Part shown: in pieces, positions 34,317 through 44,486 of the stretch
Position numbering within the stretch: the first letter of the stretch is position 1
Layout: each line of letters opens with the position of its first letter
Origin: Notospermus geniculatus
Lineage: Eukaryota > Nemertea > Pilidiophora > Heteronemertea > Lineidae
Reading direction: 5' to 3'
NCBI GenBank assembly: GCA_002633025.1
Contig: NMRB01000417.1
Location: forward strand, 267,174 to 331,173
DNA length: 64,000 nucleotides
Notes under the pieces: model-generated
Databases searched by the model: none
What the model was told of the DNA's origin: nothing
What the model saw: the letters and a program-made list of their open reading frames with translations, nothing else
Position numbers and translations under genes: made by a program

Positions 34317-34560
34317 TAGACGAACTATACCACCTTTAAGGTCTTAAGCGACCCTATGTGCCACCTCAGACAACGAACTATGCCATCTCTAGGTCTTAAG
34401 CAACCCTAGCAGCACCTCACAGACAATAAACTACACCATCTTAGGCCTTCAGCATCCCACGTACCACGTCATTGGCAACGAGTCCGCCATCTTTAAAGTC
34501 CCCTCATACCACCTCACAGACAACAACAACGCCGTCTTCAAGGTCTCGAGCTACCCCTGC
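34317..34560. repeat. Degenerate tandem repeat of about 60 bp, four units
   Basis: Landmarks acagacaa, actatgccatct, aaggtcttaagc and taccacctcac recur in order four times with substitutions. Confidence 0.75.
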
Positions 34561-34977
34561 ACCAATCGAACACAAGTTCTCATACTCCGCGATATCTGGG
34601 TTGCAATGAGCTCAAATCTCCTCTCACCCTGACACAATTCTGAATATTTCACGTGCGTCAAAATCAATGTCAAAAACAGCGGCGATCTATTGCTTCTTGC
34701 ATCGGCGATACCTGCATATTACAACAATAATGGCGGATGGTATCCATTGGCAAATGACCTCTCAACATCTTCGACTGACAAGGCAAAGGGTCCTCATTCC
34801 CGCGAAGGCGTAATTGCCCCGTGTTTCAAATGACTTGGGTACTTGTTCATAATTAAACTTTATGGCTACTACCGATGTGAAGGGCTGTTGACTCCTTATA
34901 TTTTCTGTCCTCCACACCTGGTGCTGAGCTGAGCATTCATCATTTATTTAACCAGCTATGGTGTGGAAGAAGCTGAA

Positions 34978-35349
34978 NNNNNNNNNNNNNNNNNNNNNNN
35001 NNNNNNNNNNNNNNNNNNNNNNNNNNNNNNNNNNNNNNNNNNNNNNNNNNNNNNNNNNNNNNNNNNNNNNNNNNNNNNNNNNNNNNNNNNNNNNNNNNNN
35101 NNNNNNNNNNNNNNNNNNNNNNNNNNNNNNNNNNNNNNNNNNNNNNNNNNNNNNNNNNNNNNNNNNNNNNNNNNNNNNNNNNNNNNNNNNNNNNNNNNNN
35201 NNNNNNNNNNNNNNNNNNNNNNNNNNNNNNNNNNNNNNNNNNNNNNNNNNNNNNNNNNNNNNNNNNNNNNNNNNNNNNNNNNNNNNNNNNNNNNNNNNNN
35301 NNNNNNNNNNNNNNNNNNNNNNNNNNNNNNNNNNNNNNNNNNNNNNNNN
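34978..35349. other. Assembly gap (372 N)
   Basis: Run of N. Long frames crossing it are artefacts. Confidence 0.99.
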
Positions 35350-35368
35350 AGATTTTATTGTACCGGAT

Positions 35369-35539
35369 TTTTCCATCAGGCCCGAAGCAATAGCATTATT
35401 TGCCTGTCAGGACAGGATTCGAACCCAGGACCTGCTGTTGCTAAACGAATGTGGTAAGCACTAGGCTAGCATTGCCCTGGTAACCCGGGACCTGCCGCTT
35501 ACTAAACGGATGTGATAACCACTATGCTATCATGGCTCC
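35369..35539 (-). mobile_element. SINE-A deletion derivative with two tRNA-like heads
   Basis: On the minus strand there are two head segments: 35480-35539 (gatagcatagtggttatcac, truncated B box at aacccgggacc) and 35410-35478 (aggattcgaacccaggacc). They lead straight into the 3' end motif at 35371 with the middle body missing. Confidence 0.75.
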
Positions 35540-36303
35540 ATCACCGAGGTTCCCTCACCGAATAAGTTTACACCGTCTTGGAGGAATCGCGCCTTTCTCC
35601 TCATCGCTGGCATCTCACGGCTCAGTAACCTGACCGACTTCCAATTAAACTCCTTGTGAATTGCAGCGTTTTAAATAATTTGGTGTGCGGCTCAAATTTC
35701 ATTAAATCTCTCCCCGCATCTTAGGTGTAAATGATATGCTTGCCTCATCAAATCAGATCTCACAATCTCACCTCTTGAATCTTTACACATTCCAATTGAC
35801 TGGCTCGGTTTCTTCTACTATGTTCAACAGAGATTGTTCCGTTTTCTCCTCTTAACCAATTAGCCTGCTGCCAAATGTGGTCCATTGGGAATTTATTTGT
35901 GAATGCAGGACCTATATTGTGTCTAGCCGCAAAAGCAGTCAGGTTCCTAGCATCCAGACAGAGCAGGCCTGCAGAATTGAGGTGATACAACGTTGTTGTA
36001 GATGAAGATAAAATAACCCAAAAAGTCCTTCATTCTACTGCTTGTCCACCTCTCAGAGGCTCTCAATATGAGTACAACCACCTTGGAGAGATGCAGGGTG
36101 CAACACTTCTAAAATACCACAAGGCTTCAGAAGAAATGTCTCATGGTTCCAGTTCCTTTTATGCCCTTCCCAGGCGGGGGTACTTATGTCACGTCTGGGA
36201 CATCACCTTCTGCAGTGGTGCTGGACATTCTTGGTACAACCATCACAAATACCACATCAATGATAAAGACTTCAAATTCTCTTCCTCTAAATGAATGAAG
36301 TCA

Positions 36304-36547
36304 TTAAAGCCACACTGTGCTTACATTCGCCGACATTAATGTCGTGTAAAATGTACCATGCTCTATCTGAATATAGATTAGAGCTCTGCCTGCAGTTTTT
36401 TCAATGGTACTAAAAACTACGTCTTGATTCTTTGAAGTACGTATCTGCAGGCAAGCATTTTGGGGACCTTCACGATGCTATAACTTCTGCCTGCATTCGC
36501 CTAACACTTTGAAAATACCGACATATTCAATACGAAGGGGATTTAAA
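36304..36547. mobile_element. MITE-2, copy at the start of duplicon A
   Basis: The left end is ttaaagccacactgtgctta, and the right end reads attcaatacgaaggggattt then aaa. It contains ctctgcctgcagttttttca and gaagtacgtatctgcaggca. Confidence 0.85.
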
Positions 36548-37099
36548 CCATCTAATGACTCGGGATTGGATATGTCCAGGTCACATGTAGGTATCCCCCA
36601 TTCAGGGAACAACTTGTGTCAAATATAAAGTCAACTACCCACTTAAGGAATCTTCTCACTTTTAATATGGTGAGACTCGGCAAGCTGTTGTTTGTCTCAG
36701 CACAATTTTTCAAATCTCAACAACCCTCCACGAATAGATTTTCAGAAATAGGTGAGAAAACAGACAAAAGTGTCACCTTAAAGAAATCTTGGTTACCGAG
36801 ATTGTTGAAAAGTGGTAAGATGGCGTGCAAGGCTGGGAAAACTGGTAATTTCTCACATGATGGGTCTCATGAGATTTCTTGTTTAGAAGGTGGATGAAGG
36901 TTGTTATCTTCTCGGGGAGGTAAACGAATCAATGTCAATGTTCATCCTCCTCAGCTGCAAATTTTGCTACGAGGGGAAATCCAGAGAGAGGTAGGAGAGG
37001 TTACCCATCTTTTGCAGAATTCTTCGTTGGGGTGTTTTTAACCTGTGAATGCCATCAGGAAAATAAAACAGCAGATGTGGACTATCCTGCCATATAATA

Positions 37100-37341
37100 G
37101 ACAAATACCAAATTGACGTAAACGGGAAAGATCTGCGCACTTCCGCCGAAATAGCAACAAGAACCTCGGTCTGAAACTGAATGACGTGACGCAGAGAACC
37201 CCACAACAGTGACTTGGACGACGTTACGTCAGAGTCGATCATTGCTGAATCACGGATTGCGTCACGTCAGCTGGTTTCAGATCGAGGTTCTTGTTGCTAT
37301 TTCGGCGGAAGTGCGCAGAACTTGGAATTTGGGATTTGTCT
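37100..37341. mobile_element. MITE-3, copy 2, with an empty site in duplicon B
   Basis: The ends gacaaataccaaattgacg and its partner (ccaagttccaaatcccaaat on the other strand) begin with the same gacaaat. The sequence flanking it, catataata then aacagg, appears uninterrupted at 39719-39734, which defines the insertion precisely with a 2-3 bp AT(A) duplication. The palindromic core is as in the other copies. Confidence 0.9.
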
Positions 37342-37388
37342 ATAAACAGGTCTCATCTCTTCTCTTCACTGGCTGCAAATGTTTAAAC

Positions 37389-37650
37389 TTAAAGCTCCAC
37401 TGTATCAAATGTTATGAATGTGAAATAGAAATAGGGTTTCCAAGGTGAAAGACATTGCTTCCTACCAGAATCGAACCCACGAACCCTCGCATATGGCATC
37501 AATCGCCAGCACTCAGGGGCACACGCCTTAAATGTTATGGTATTTTTTTTCAAAATGTTAGGTAAGTGCAGGTAGAGGTCTTATGAAGGTCCCCAAAATG
37601 CTCGCCTGAAAGCCAATACCTTTTGTTTCAATCAATATATTTAAATGGTA
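37389..37650 (-). mobile_element. MITE-2, reverse orientation, interrupted by SINE-C
   Basis: ttaaagctccactgtatc starts it and atgttaggtaagtgcaggta belongs to its body, read as the reverse complement of the copies at 9928 and 36304. SINE-C (37417-37529) is inserted near the end. Confidence 0.75.
37417..37529 (-). mobile_element. SINE-C copy, minus strand, 10-bp TSD
   Basis: It is flanked by AAATGTTATG at 37407-37416 and 37530-37539. On the minus strand it has ggttcgtgggttcgattctg (B box) and gaagcaatgtctttcacctt, matching the insert at 29051-29142. Duplicon B lacks it. Confidence 0.9.
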
Positions 37651-38400
37651 AACAGATCCGCCTGAATTTTTGAGCATCTAAATAGGGCCTAAATAAAATA
37701 CAATATCAGTCATTGACAATAATATTTTCTCAGTCATTGACAATAATACACGTATTTTCAATTTCTGTTATCCTTAAATACTCATTCTTTCATTCACAAA
37801 ATAGTCACTTCACACTCCTACAAAACCAATTTCTCCTTAAATTTTTTGAAAAAGAGAATAATTCCACCAAAAGTTCGACGATCAGAGATCAATTTCTATT
37901 ACCACGTAAAACCATGACTTCCAACCAACAGTCGAAGAAAAACTGGAAGTCCATATTGATACTCCAAAACAAGCTGATTAACATTTTGAAGTAACCTTCT
38001 TCGAGATTTGAATAACTGCTACAGTGTTGTTATAATTTCAGATGAAAATTTATTACTCGCGATATGCATGTCCTGACATAAAACGTATGAGAAGAACTCC
38101 AGCAATCAAAACGTAATATCATCCCTCAAGAAAACCTAATGTAAATTTGTCACCAAACCCATGCATATAAGATTTGGAAGGTACTTAGTACGGATTCGGT
38201 CGTGAACACAAGTTTTTTAAACAGAGTTGAAGTAGGATGCCAAGGAAAATTGAATGGCAAGAACTTCGAAAGTGGGTCTCGTGATAACTACAGCAGTAAA
38301 GACTGTTAACATATTTTCGATTTCCGAAATTTTTTTTACCTTTTTTACTAAGGAGAGCCCATTTGGAAAGTCTGGGTTTTGTCAGAACCTGCACTACATG

Positions 38401-38675
38401 TGTAGGGCGGAAAGCCTTGATAAGGCCCAAAATTAACCAATTATCTGTTGTAGGGCAGCAAGCCTTGATGAGGCCCAAAATTAGCAACTGTCAGCTTTAG
38501 GGTGGCAGGCCTTGATGGGGCCCAAATTAGCAACAATCAGTTGTAGGGCAGTCAGCCTTTGATGTGGCCCAAAAGCAGCAAATGTTAGTTGAACGGCAGC
38601 TAGCTTGATGATGCCCAAAAGCAGGAACTGTCAGTTTAGGGCTGCTGGCTTGATGATGCCCAAAAGCAGGAACTG
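38401..38675. repeat. 46-bp minisatellite, six units (duplicon A)
   Basis: Units have the form tgtagggcagcaagccttga plus tgaggcccaaaa plus a caactgtcag-like end. Early units use gtaggg and aggccc, later ones gaacgg and atgccc. The same array in duplicon B has nine units. Confidence 0.85.
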
Positions 38676-38830
38676 TAAGCATGAAGGCAAGGTACCTCAT
38701 TAGATATAGGGTCTCTATGCGGTGGAAACTCAAGTACAGACACCAATTCCAATGCATCCTAGGTACTCCGGGAAAATACCCACGGGATTGAGTCATTAAG
38801 ACAGACTGACATCAGTGGATACTATTCGAC

Positions 38831-38979
38831 AAAGTTTCAGATCAATAGCTCCAGCGGTTACGAAACGTGCCCTGCTAACGGACAACGACGGACGACGACG
38901 GACGACGACGGACGACGACGACGGACGACGACGGACGACGGACGCTGCACCATTGTAATAGCTCACCCCAGTGAGCTAA
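38831..38979. mobile_element. Element U 3' end joining the two duplicons
   Basis: Contains tttcagatcaatagctccag, cgaaacgtgccctgctaacg, a long (CGACGG)n tract and agctcaccccagtgagct, as at 7711-8098. It is the only sequence between duplicon A and duplicon B. Confidence 0.85.
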
Positions 38980-39174
38980 AAATGTACTATGTTCTATCTG
39001 AATACAACAGAGCTCTTCCTGCAGTTTTTTCAATGGTGCTAAAAAAGTATGTCTTGATTCTTTGAAGTACATATCAGGCAAGCATTTTGGGGACCTTGAC
39101 GAGGCTATGAGACTTGCCTGCATTCTCCCAACACTTTGAAAATACCGTAAATTCAATACAAAGTGGCTTTAAAC
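38980..39174. mobile_element. MITE-2, left-truncated, start of duplicon B
   Basis: It begins at aatgtactatgttctatctg and runs to aaagtggctttaaa. The first 40 bp present in duplicon A's copy are missing. Confidence 0.8.
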
Positions 39175-39767
39175 CATCTAATGACTCGTGATTGGATATG
39201 TCCAGGTCACATGTAGGTATCCCCCATTCAGGGCACAACTTGTGTCAAATATAAAGTCAACTACCCACTTAAGGAATCTTCTCACTTTTAATATGGTGAG
39301 ACTCGGCAAGCTGTTGTTTGTCTCAGCACAACTTTTCAAATCTCAACAACCCTCCACGAATAGATTTTCAGAAATAGGTGAGAAAACAGACAAAAGTGTC
39401 ACCTTAAAGAAATCTTGGTTACCGAGATTGTTGAAAAGTGGTAAGATGGCGTGCAAGGCTGGGAAAACTGGTAATTTCTCACATGATGGGTCTCATGAGA
39501 TTTCTTGTTTAGAAGGTGGATGAAGGTTGTTATCTTCTCGGGGAGGTAAACGAATCAATGTCAATGTTCATCCTCCTCAGCTGAAAATTTTGCTACGAGG
39601 GGAAATCCAGAGAGAGGCGGGAGAGGTTACCCCCATCTTTTGCAGAATTCTTGGTTGGGGTGTTTTTAACCTGTGAATGCCATCAGGAAAATAAAACAGC
39701 AGAAGTGGACTATCCTGCCATATAATAAACAGGTCTCATCTCTTCTCTTCACTGGCTGCAAATGTTT

Positions 39768-40050
39768 AAAGTTAAAGCTCCACTGTATCAAATTTTACCA
39801 AGATGCAGAATAGCACAAAATTGACACACAAAATGATAATAAGCAAGAAGTCAATCTCCAGAATTCACGAATTTTCGACCCCAACCGTGGTCTTTTTCAA
39901 GTGGAACTTTACAATCTGAAACTCCAGAAAAGACTCAAATTTTACGGTATTTTCAAAATGTTAGGCAAGTGCAGGTAGAGGTCTTATGAAGGTCCCCAAA
40001 ATGCTCGCCTGAAAGCCAATAACTATAGTTTCAATATTTAAATGGTGTAA
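39768..40050 (-). mobile_element. MITE-2, reverse orientation, interrupted by repeat F
   Basis: Equivalent to 37389-37650 in duplicon A. gttaaagctccactgtatc and atgttaggcaagtgcaggta mark the two parts on either side of the insertion. Confidence 0.75.
39799..39936 (+). mobile_element. Repeat F copy, 9-bp TSD AAATTTTAC
   Basis: It is flanked by AAATTTTAC at 39790-39798 and 39937-39945. Its body (tagcacaaaattgacacac, cgaattttcgaccccaacc, gtggtctttttcaag) aligns with 48551-48660. The target position is the same one used by SINE-C in duplicon A. Confidence 0.85.
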
Positions 40051-40123
40051 CAAATCCGCCTGGATTTTTGAGCATCTAATAAATCCAATATGAAAAACAT
40101 TTAAGTCATTGTTGACAATAATA

Positions 40124-40339
40124 CCGTAGAATCACCTTTCTCCGGTCAGTGTCAGATATGCAAGGCCTCTAATTATTCATTGTCTGTTCATGCCCATTTT
40201 CGTTAGCGGCCAATAACAGTTCGCCATGTAGTCCCAGGTGAAGTCATGCCACTGTGACGATGACTCCGCGGTGACGAAGGTGTTTCCCATTGAACTTTGA
40301 AGTTTATAATGAAGTGACCGGAGAAAGGTGATTCTACGG
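40124..40339. mobile_element. MITE-6, 216 bp, perfect 25-bp TIRs, TA target
   Basis: The left arm begins ccgtagaatcacctttctcc (40124-40148) and is the exact reverse complement of 40315-40339. TA borders both sides. Perfect arms suggest recent mobility. The TA target fits the Tc1/mariner group, including pogo. It is absent from duplicon A, where TACACGTA stands at the matching site (37747-37754). Confidence 0.95.
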
Positions 40340-40984
40340 TATTTTCAATTTTTGTTATCCTTCAATACTCATTCTTTCATTCACAAAATAGTCACTTCAC
40401 ACTCCTACAAAACCAATTTCTCCTTAAATTTTTTGAAAAAGAGAATAATTCCACCAAAAGTTCGACGATCAGAGATCAATTTCTATTACCACGTAAAAGC
40501 ATGACTTCCAACCAACAGTCGAAGAAAAACTGGAAGTCCATATTGATACTCCAAAACAAGCTGATTAACATTTTGAAGTAACCTTCTTTGAGATTTGAAT
40601 AACTGTTATAGTGTTGTTATAATTTCAGATGAAAATTTATTACTCGTGATATGCATGTCCTGACATAAAACGTATGAGAAGAACTCCAGCAATCAAAACG
40701 TAATATCATCCCTCAAGAAAACCTAATGTAAATTTGTCACCAAACCCATGCATACAAGATTTGGAAGGTACTTACTACGGATTCGGTCGTGAACACAAGT
40801 TTTTTAAACAGAGTTGAAGTAGGATGCCAAGGAAAATTGAATGGCAAGAACTTCAAAAGTGGGTCTCGTGATAACTACAGCAGTAAAGACTGTTAACATA
40901 TTTTCGATTTCCGAAAAACTTTTTACCTTTTTTTACTAAGGATAGCACATTTGGAAAGTTTGGGTTTTGTCAGAACCTGCACTA

Positions 40985-41404
40985 CATGTGTAGGGCGGAA
41001 AGCCTTGATAAGGCCCAAAATTCACCAATTATCTGTTGTAGGGTGGCAGGCCTTGATGAGGCCCAAAGCAACAACTGCCAGTTGTAGGGTGGCAGGCCTT
41101 GATGAGGCCCAAAATAAGCAACTGTCAGTTGAACGGCAGCTAGCTTGATGATGCCCAAAAGCAGCAACTGCCAGTTGAACGGCAGCCAGCTTGATGATGC
41201 CCAAAAGCAGCAACTGCCAGTTGAACGGCAGCTAGCTTGATGATGCCCAAAAGCAGCAACTGCCAGTTGAACGGCAGCTTGCTTGATGATGCCCAAAAGC
41301 AGCAACTGTCAGTTGAACGGCAGCTAGCTTGATGATGCCCAAAAGCAGCAACTGCCAGTTGAACGGCAGCTAGTTTGATGATGCCCAAAAGCAGGAACTG
41401 TAAG
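40985..41404. repeat. 46-bp minisatellite, nine units (duplicon B)
   Basis: The unit ttgaacggcagctagcttga followed by tgatgcccaaaagcagcaac and tgccag starts at 41175, 41221 and 41267, a fixed 46-bp period. The later units are nearly identical, unlike the mixed units of duplicon A, so the array expanded after duplication. Confidence 0.95.
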
Positions 41405-41559
41405 CACGAAGACAAGGTACATCATTATATATAGGGTCTCTATGCAGTGGAAACTCAAGTACAGACGTCAATTCCAATGCATCCTAGGTACTCCGGGAAA
41501 ATACCCACGGGATTGAGTCATTAAGACAGACTGACATCAGTGGATACTATTCGACGCCA

Positions 41560-42060
41560 TCTCGTGGGCTGGAAACAATGTTAACGACCAGCCACCGAAC
41601 GCCTCCGCTGACTTCTGAAATTACGGCTTCAACGCTGAGAATAGGACCAATCAAACGCAGAACGGAATGACTTGCGTCCGAGGACCAGAGATAAAACGAT
41701 GCAGACATCAAAGCGCCATGAAGACTATCCTACTTTTGTTCCATTGTTTTTCACTAACATTACCCATCCACTGTTTTATTCATCTCTAAATCACCTGAGA
41801 GAATGTAATTTTCTACCAAAATTTAATTATCGCACACCAGGCTGCTTTTCCGTGATCTTTATCATTGGTTAACAAGACATTCGATCGTCCAGGAATACAG
41901 CTCTCCCCCAAATGCCCCATTATCCGATTGTCCATGGTTTGTAATGCTTGTCATAATTAACCCCACGTTGTTGGTTATTGTTGGCATAATATTACCCTAG
42001 GGACCTCTAATGGCTGCCGCGCGGCGGTGTGCCTGGCCAATTGGAATCTGGATGAGATTG
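41560..42060. other. Low-repeat segment, no gene recognised
   Basis: A CCAAT box (gaccaatcaaacgc, 41646) is followed by gagataaaacgatg at 41689. This resembles a promoter layout but has no supporting coding sequence. Confidence 0.25.
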
Positions 42061-42224
42061 TTCGACATGATATAGGTACATGTACCTATATCTGTCGGAC
42101 AGTAACATCTACTATACTAAACCCTTGTCACTTTCAAACCACAGGGAAAAAGTAACACACACCGCAGTACAAACTTTCACATTCTCTTGTATTCAGTTCC
42201 TCGTCAGACCCATCCTTCATGCGA

Positions 42225-42480
42225 AAGAGGAGGTGACTCTCAAGATTGGTTCCCGATCTCACCGCCAGGAGCTCCTGGGTTCGAATCCCGGGCCATATGG
42301 GATTAATCATCCCTGGCTCTTCAGTCTGATGGGACAGTAAGCTGTGGTGCCTTGGACCTTGTGCTTTTGCAAGGGCAAGTAAAAGACAAGTGAGGAACAC
42401 GAGCAGCTTGAGATGGCCTCTTCTGTACTTACCAGGGCCAATAATGCTATGGCTTCGGCCCTGATGGAAAAATCTGATGT
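42225..42480 (+). mobile_element. SINE-A copy with altered head, plus strand
   Basis: B box gggttcgaatcccgggcc, then catatgggattaatcatccc, ttttgcaagggcaagtaaaa and ggcttcggccctgatgga. The A-box half is unlike other SINE-A heads, so the head may come from recombination. About 12 bp after taaaagac are missing. Confidence 0.85.
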
Positions 42481-42929
42481 AATACAATACTTACAAAGTA
42501 TACTTCGGCATTCAATCCTACCTTTTAAGTAGGAAGCCTGGAAAACTGTTTCAATTATACTTCTTTTTCAAAACAATTTTTCTGAGTTCATCGCTCACAA
42601 CCTCGTCCCTAGCAGGTAGTTACATGTACACACTTTGTTTTATTGTTTTCAGTAAAACTTCGCATCGGGCAATGTTTATGGCCGAATGAAAACCTTTGAA
42701 TGTTATGGGCAACTGAGTCAGAGGGAAGAGGCATTGGATGAAGAATGGAGATAAATTTGTTCGTTTCATTTAGATATGGAAGTGGATTGTCTTTGACAGG
42801 TTATGTCCATGTTATAAATCATATTGTAGCGGACATTGACATCCAGTCAAGATGTGCAACTTGGAACAAAATGGTTGGTCAAGGAACAATCGGTTGAACA
42901 GTTCGGCATTGCTTTAGGAAAGTCATAAA

Positions 42930-43061
42930 TTAAGAAGTTGAATGTAACAGCTGATCTATCTGGCAGAGCTTCACAAACAATAAGGGGAAACACTGACACA
43001 CGGTAACACTGGCAGATGTAACACCGACCATCACCAACAGGAGAAGCTGGACCCTGGCCAT
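42930..43061 (-). CDS. Speculative small secreted peptide, or first exon with signal sequence
   Basis: On the minus strand an ATG at 43061 lies in a fair Kozak context (ctggcATGG). It would start MARVQLLLLVMVGVTSA, which has the layout of a signal peptide (basic start, long hydrophobic core, small residues before a cut at TSA). The frame runs 43 codons to a stop at 42930, with three cysteines after the predicted cut. The frame is also open upstream to 43190. I know no family for it, and no splice sites or polyadenylation signal confirm it. A chance hydrophobic stretch in non-coding DNA is at least as likely. Confidence 0.15.
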   Translation of the reverse strand: MARVQLLLLVMVGVTSASVTVCQCFPLLFVKLCQIDQLLHSTS

Positions 43062-43980
43062 GCCAGACCTCTGTGACCTTACAACTGCGATGTGGTGGAT
43101 AAAGAAATAAAGAATCACGCACAGATTTGAACTGGGGACCTTCTGCATACACTGTTTGTCGATGTCCCACCACCTGAGCTGAAGAGACATGGATACATTT
43201 ATATTTCATTACAGTTGTGTTGTACAGGTGCTCTGAAGTTGTCCCCTCAAAACCACATTTGTCCATCTATTGAATTTGACTGCACAACCGATCTAGGCCT
43301 ATTTAGGAAAACCAAATCTCTTCCTAGAAGCAACCGGCATACCTTGGCATTATGATTACTCAAGTTAGGAAACTCAATACTGGCTGCAGGTCCTTGAATT
43401 CTCATCTGGCGATATCAGTTTTCAATGCGGTGTCTTAACGCGGCGTCGTGACATCATTGCGCAAAGACAAAATCATGTCAAAATGGAATCTAGAGGGAAT
43501 GCAAGATGCTGCCGTCAAGTCATCCATTGAATAATTTATTTCCGCGATAACAGAACAAAGCGTTGATCAGACCTCACATTTATACCTGGGGGAAATGGAA
43601 ACGTGGAAGACGAACACAGGAAATTTGAGTGCAACTTAAAGGAGTGATAAAAGCAGAATGTTATGCAAACATTCATGAAGCAAGCCAACTTTGACTTTCG
43701 ACAAATAAAACTTGACATTATTGCTGTGATTTGATGAGAAATATAACACCTGGGGGAAGACAGGGGAGAACCGATGATGGTGAAAAAACACGATTTGGGT
43801 GGGATTCTGGGAAATTACGCCGATACACCTGAAGCCAGGAAGGAACTTGTCCAGTTAAATGACCATCTCCGACTATTGGTCACACAGCCGAGTGCCAGAG
43901 GTTTGGTGTCACCAATTTGGATTTTTGAGCCTTCCTTTCAACTCAAGGACAATTTTGAAGACAACTATGACTTTTGTGGG

Positions 43981-44486
43981 ACTGAGGCTAGGAGCAGGAG
44001 TGGCTTGGAATTGGTTAGCTCTTTGGGAGTGGTATTGGGACTGAGACTGAGGCTAGGATCAACAGCAGAATGTAGGAATTGATCAGATCATTGGAGTGGA
44101 ATTGGGACGAGGACCAGCAGCAGATGTAAGAATTGGTCTAGGAGTGGCCAGATCACTGGGAGTGGTCTTGGGATGAAGACTGAGGCTAGGACCAGGAGTA
44201 GGATGTAGGAATTGGTTAGCTCATTGGGAGTGGCATTGGGACTAAGACTGAGGCTAGGACCAGGAGCAGGATGTTGGAATTGGTTAAGTCATTGGGAGTG
44301 GGAGTGGGATTGTGACTGAGGCTGGGACCAGGAGTAGGATGTAGGAATTGGTCATGTCATTCGGAGTGGAGTGGCGGAAGCTATCAGATGTAGAAACTGG
44401 TTAGATCATTGGGAATGGAATTGGGATTGTGGCTGGAGGCTGAGTATAAGACCAGGACCAATAGTGAGACGTTGGAATTGGTCAGT
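43981..44486. repeat. Degenerate minisatellite of about 68 bp, about seven units
   Basis: Landmarks actgaggctaggaccagga, gtaggatgtaggaattgg and tcattgggagtgg recur with a base period near 68 bp. The 102-codon frame at 43774-44082 runs into it, and its C-terminal part is repeat-encoded. Confidence 0.85.

Larger units (their letters stand above)
36346..38830. repeat. Duplicon A of a 2.5 kb tandem duplication
   Basis: It is nearly identical to 38980-41555. Between 36616 and 36897 I see one base difference from 39242-39523. Both copies end at the same point (actattcgac), at 38830 and 41555. Private insertions here are MITE-3 (37100-37341) and SINE-C (37417-37529). It ends with six units of a 46-bp minisatellite. 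A 93-codon frame (36616-36897) is open in both copies, but its product is not recognised and the region may be non-coding. Confidence 0.9.
38980..41555. repeat. Duplicon B of a 2.5 kb tandem duplication
   Basis: See duplicon A (36346-38830). Private insertions here are a repeat-F piece (39799-39936) and a 216-bp TIR element (40124-40339). It ends with nine units of the 46-bp minisatellite and the same final junction, actattcgac. Two heterozygous haplotypes placed in tandem by the assembler could look the same. Confidence 0.9.

Noticed and set aside
34948-35464. Frames of 142-168 codons
   Set aside because: Mostly gap sequence. The flanks are a SINE-A derivative.
41140-41415. Minus-strand repeating frames
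   Set aside because: Products of the 46-bp minisatellite.
41640-41705. Core promoter (CCAAT, ataaaa, ATG)
   Set aside because: Single short motifs in AT-rich DNA with no coding sequence downstream.
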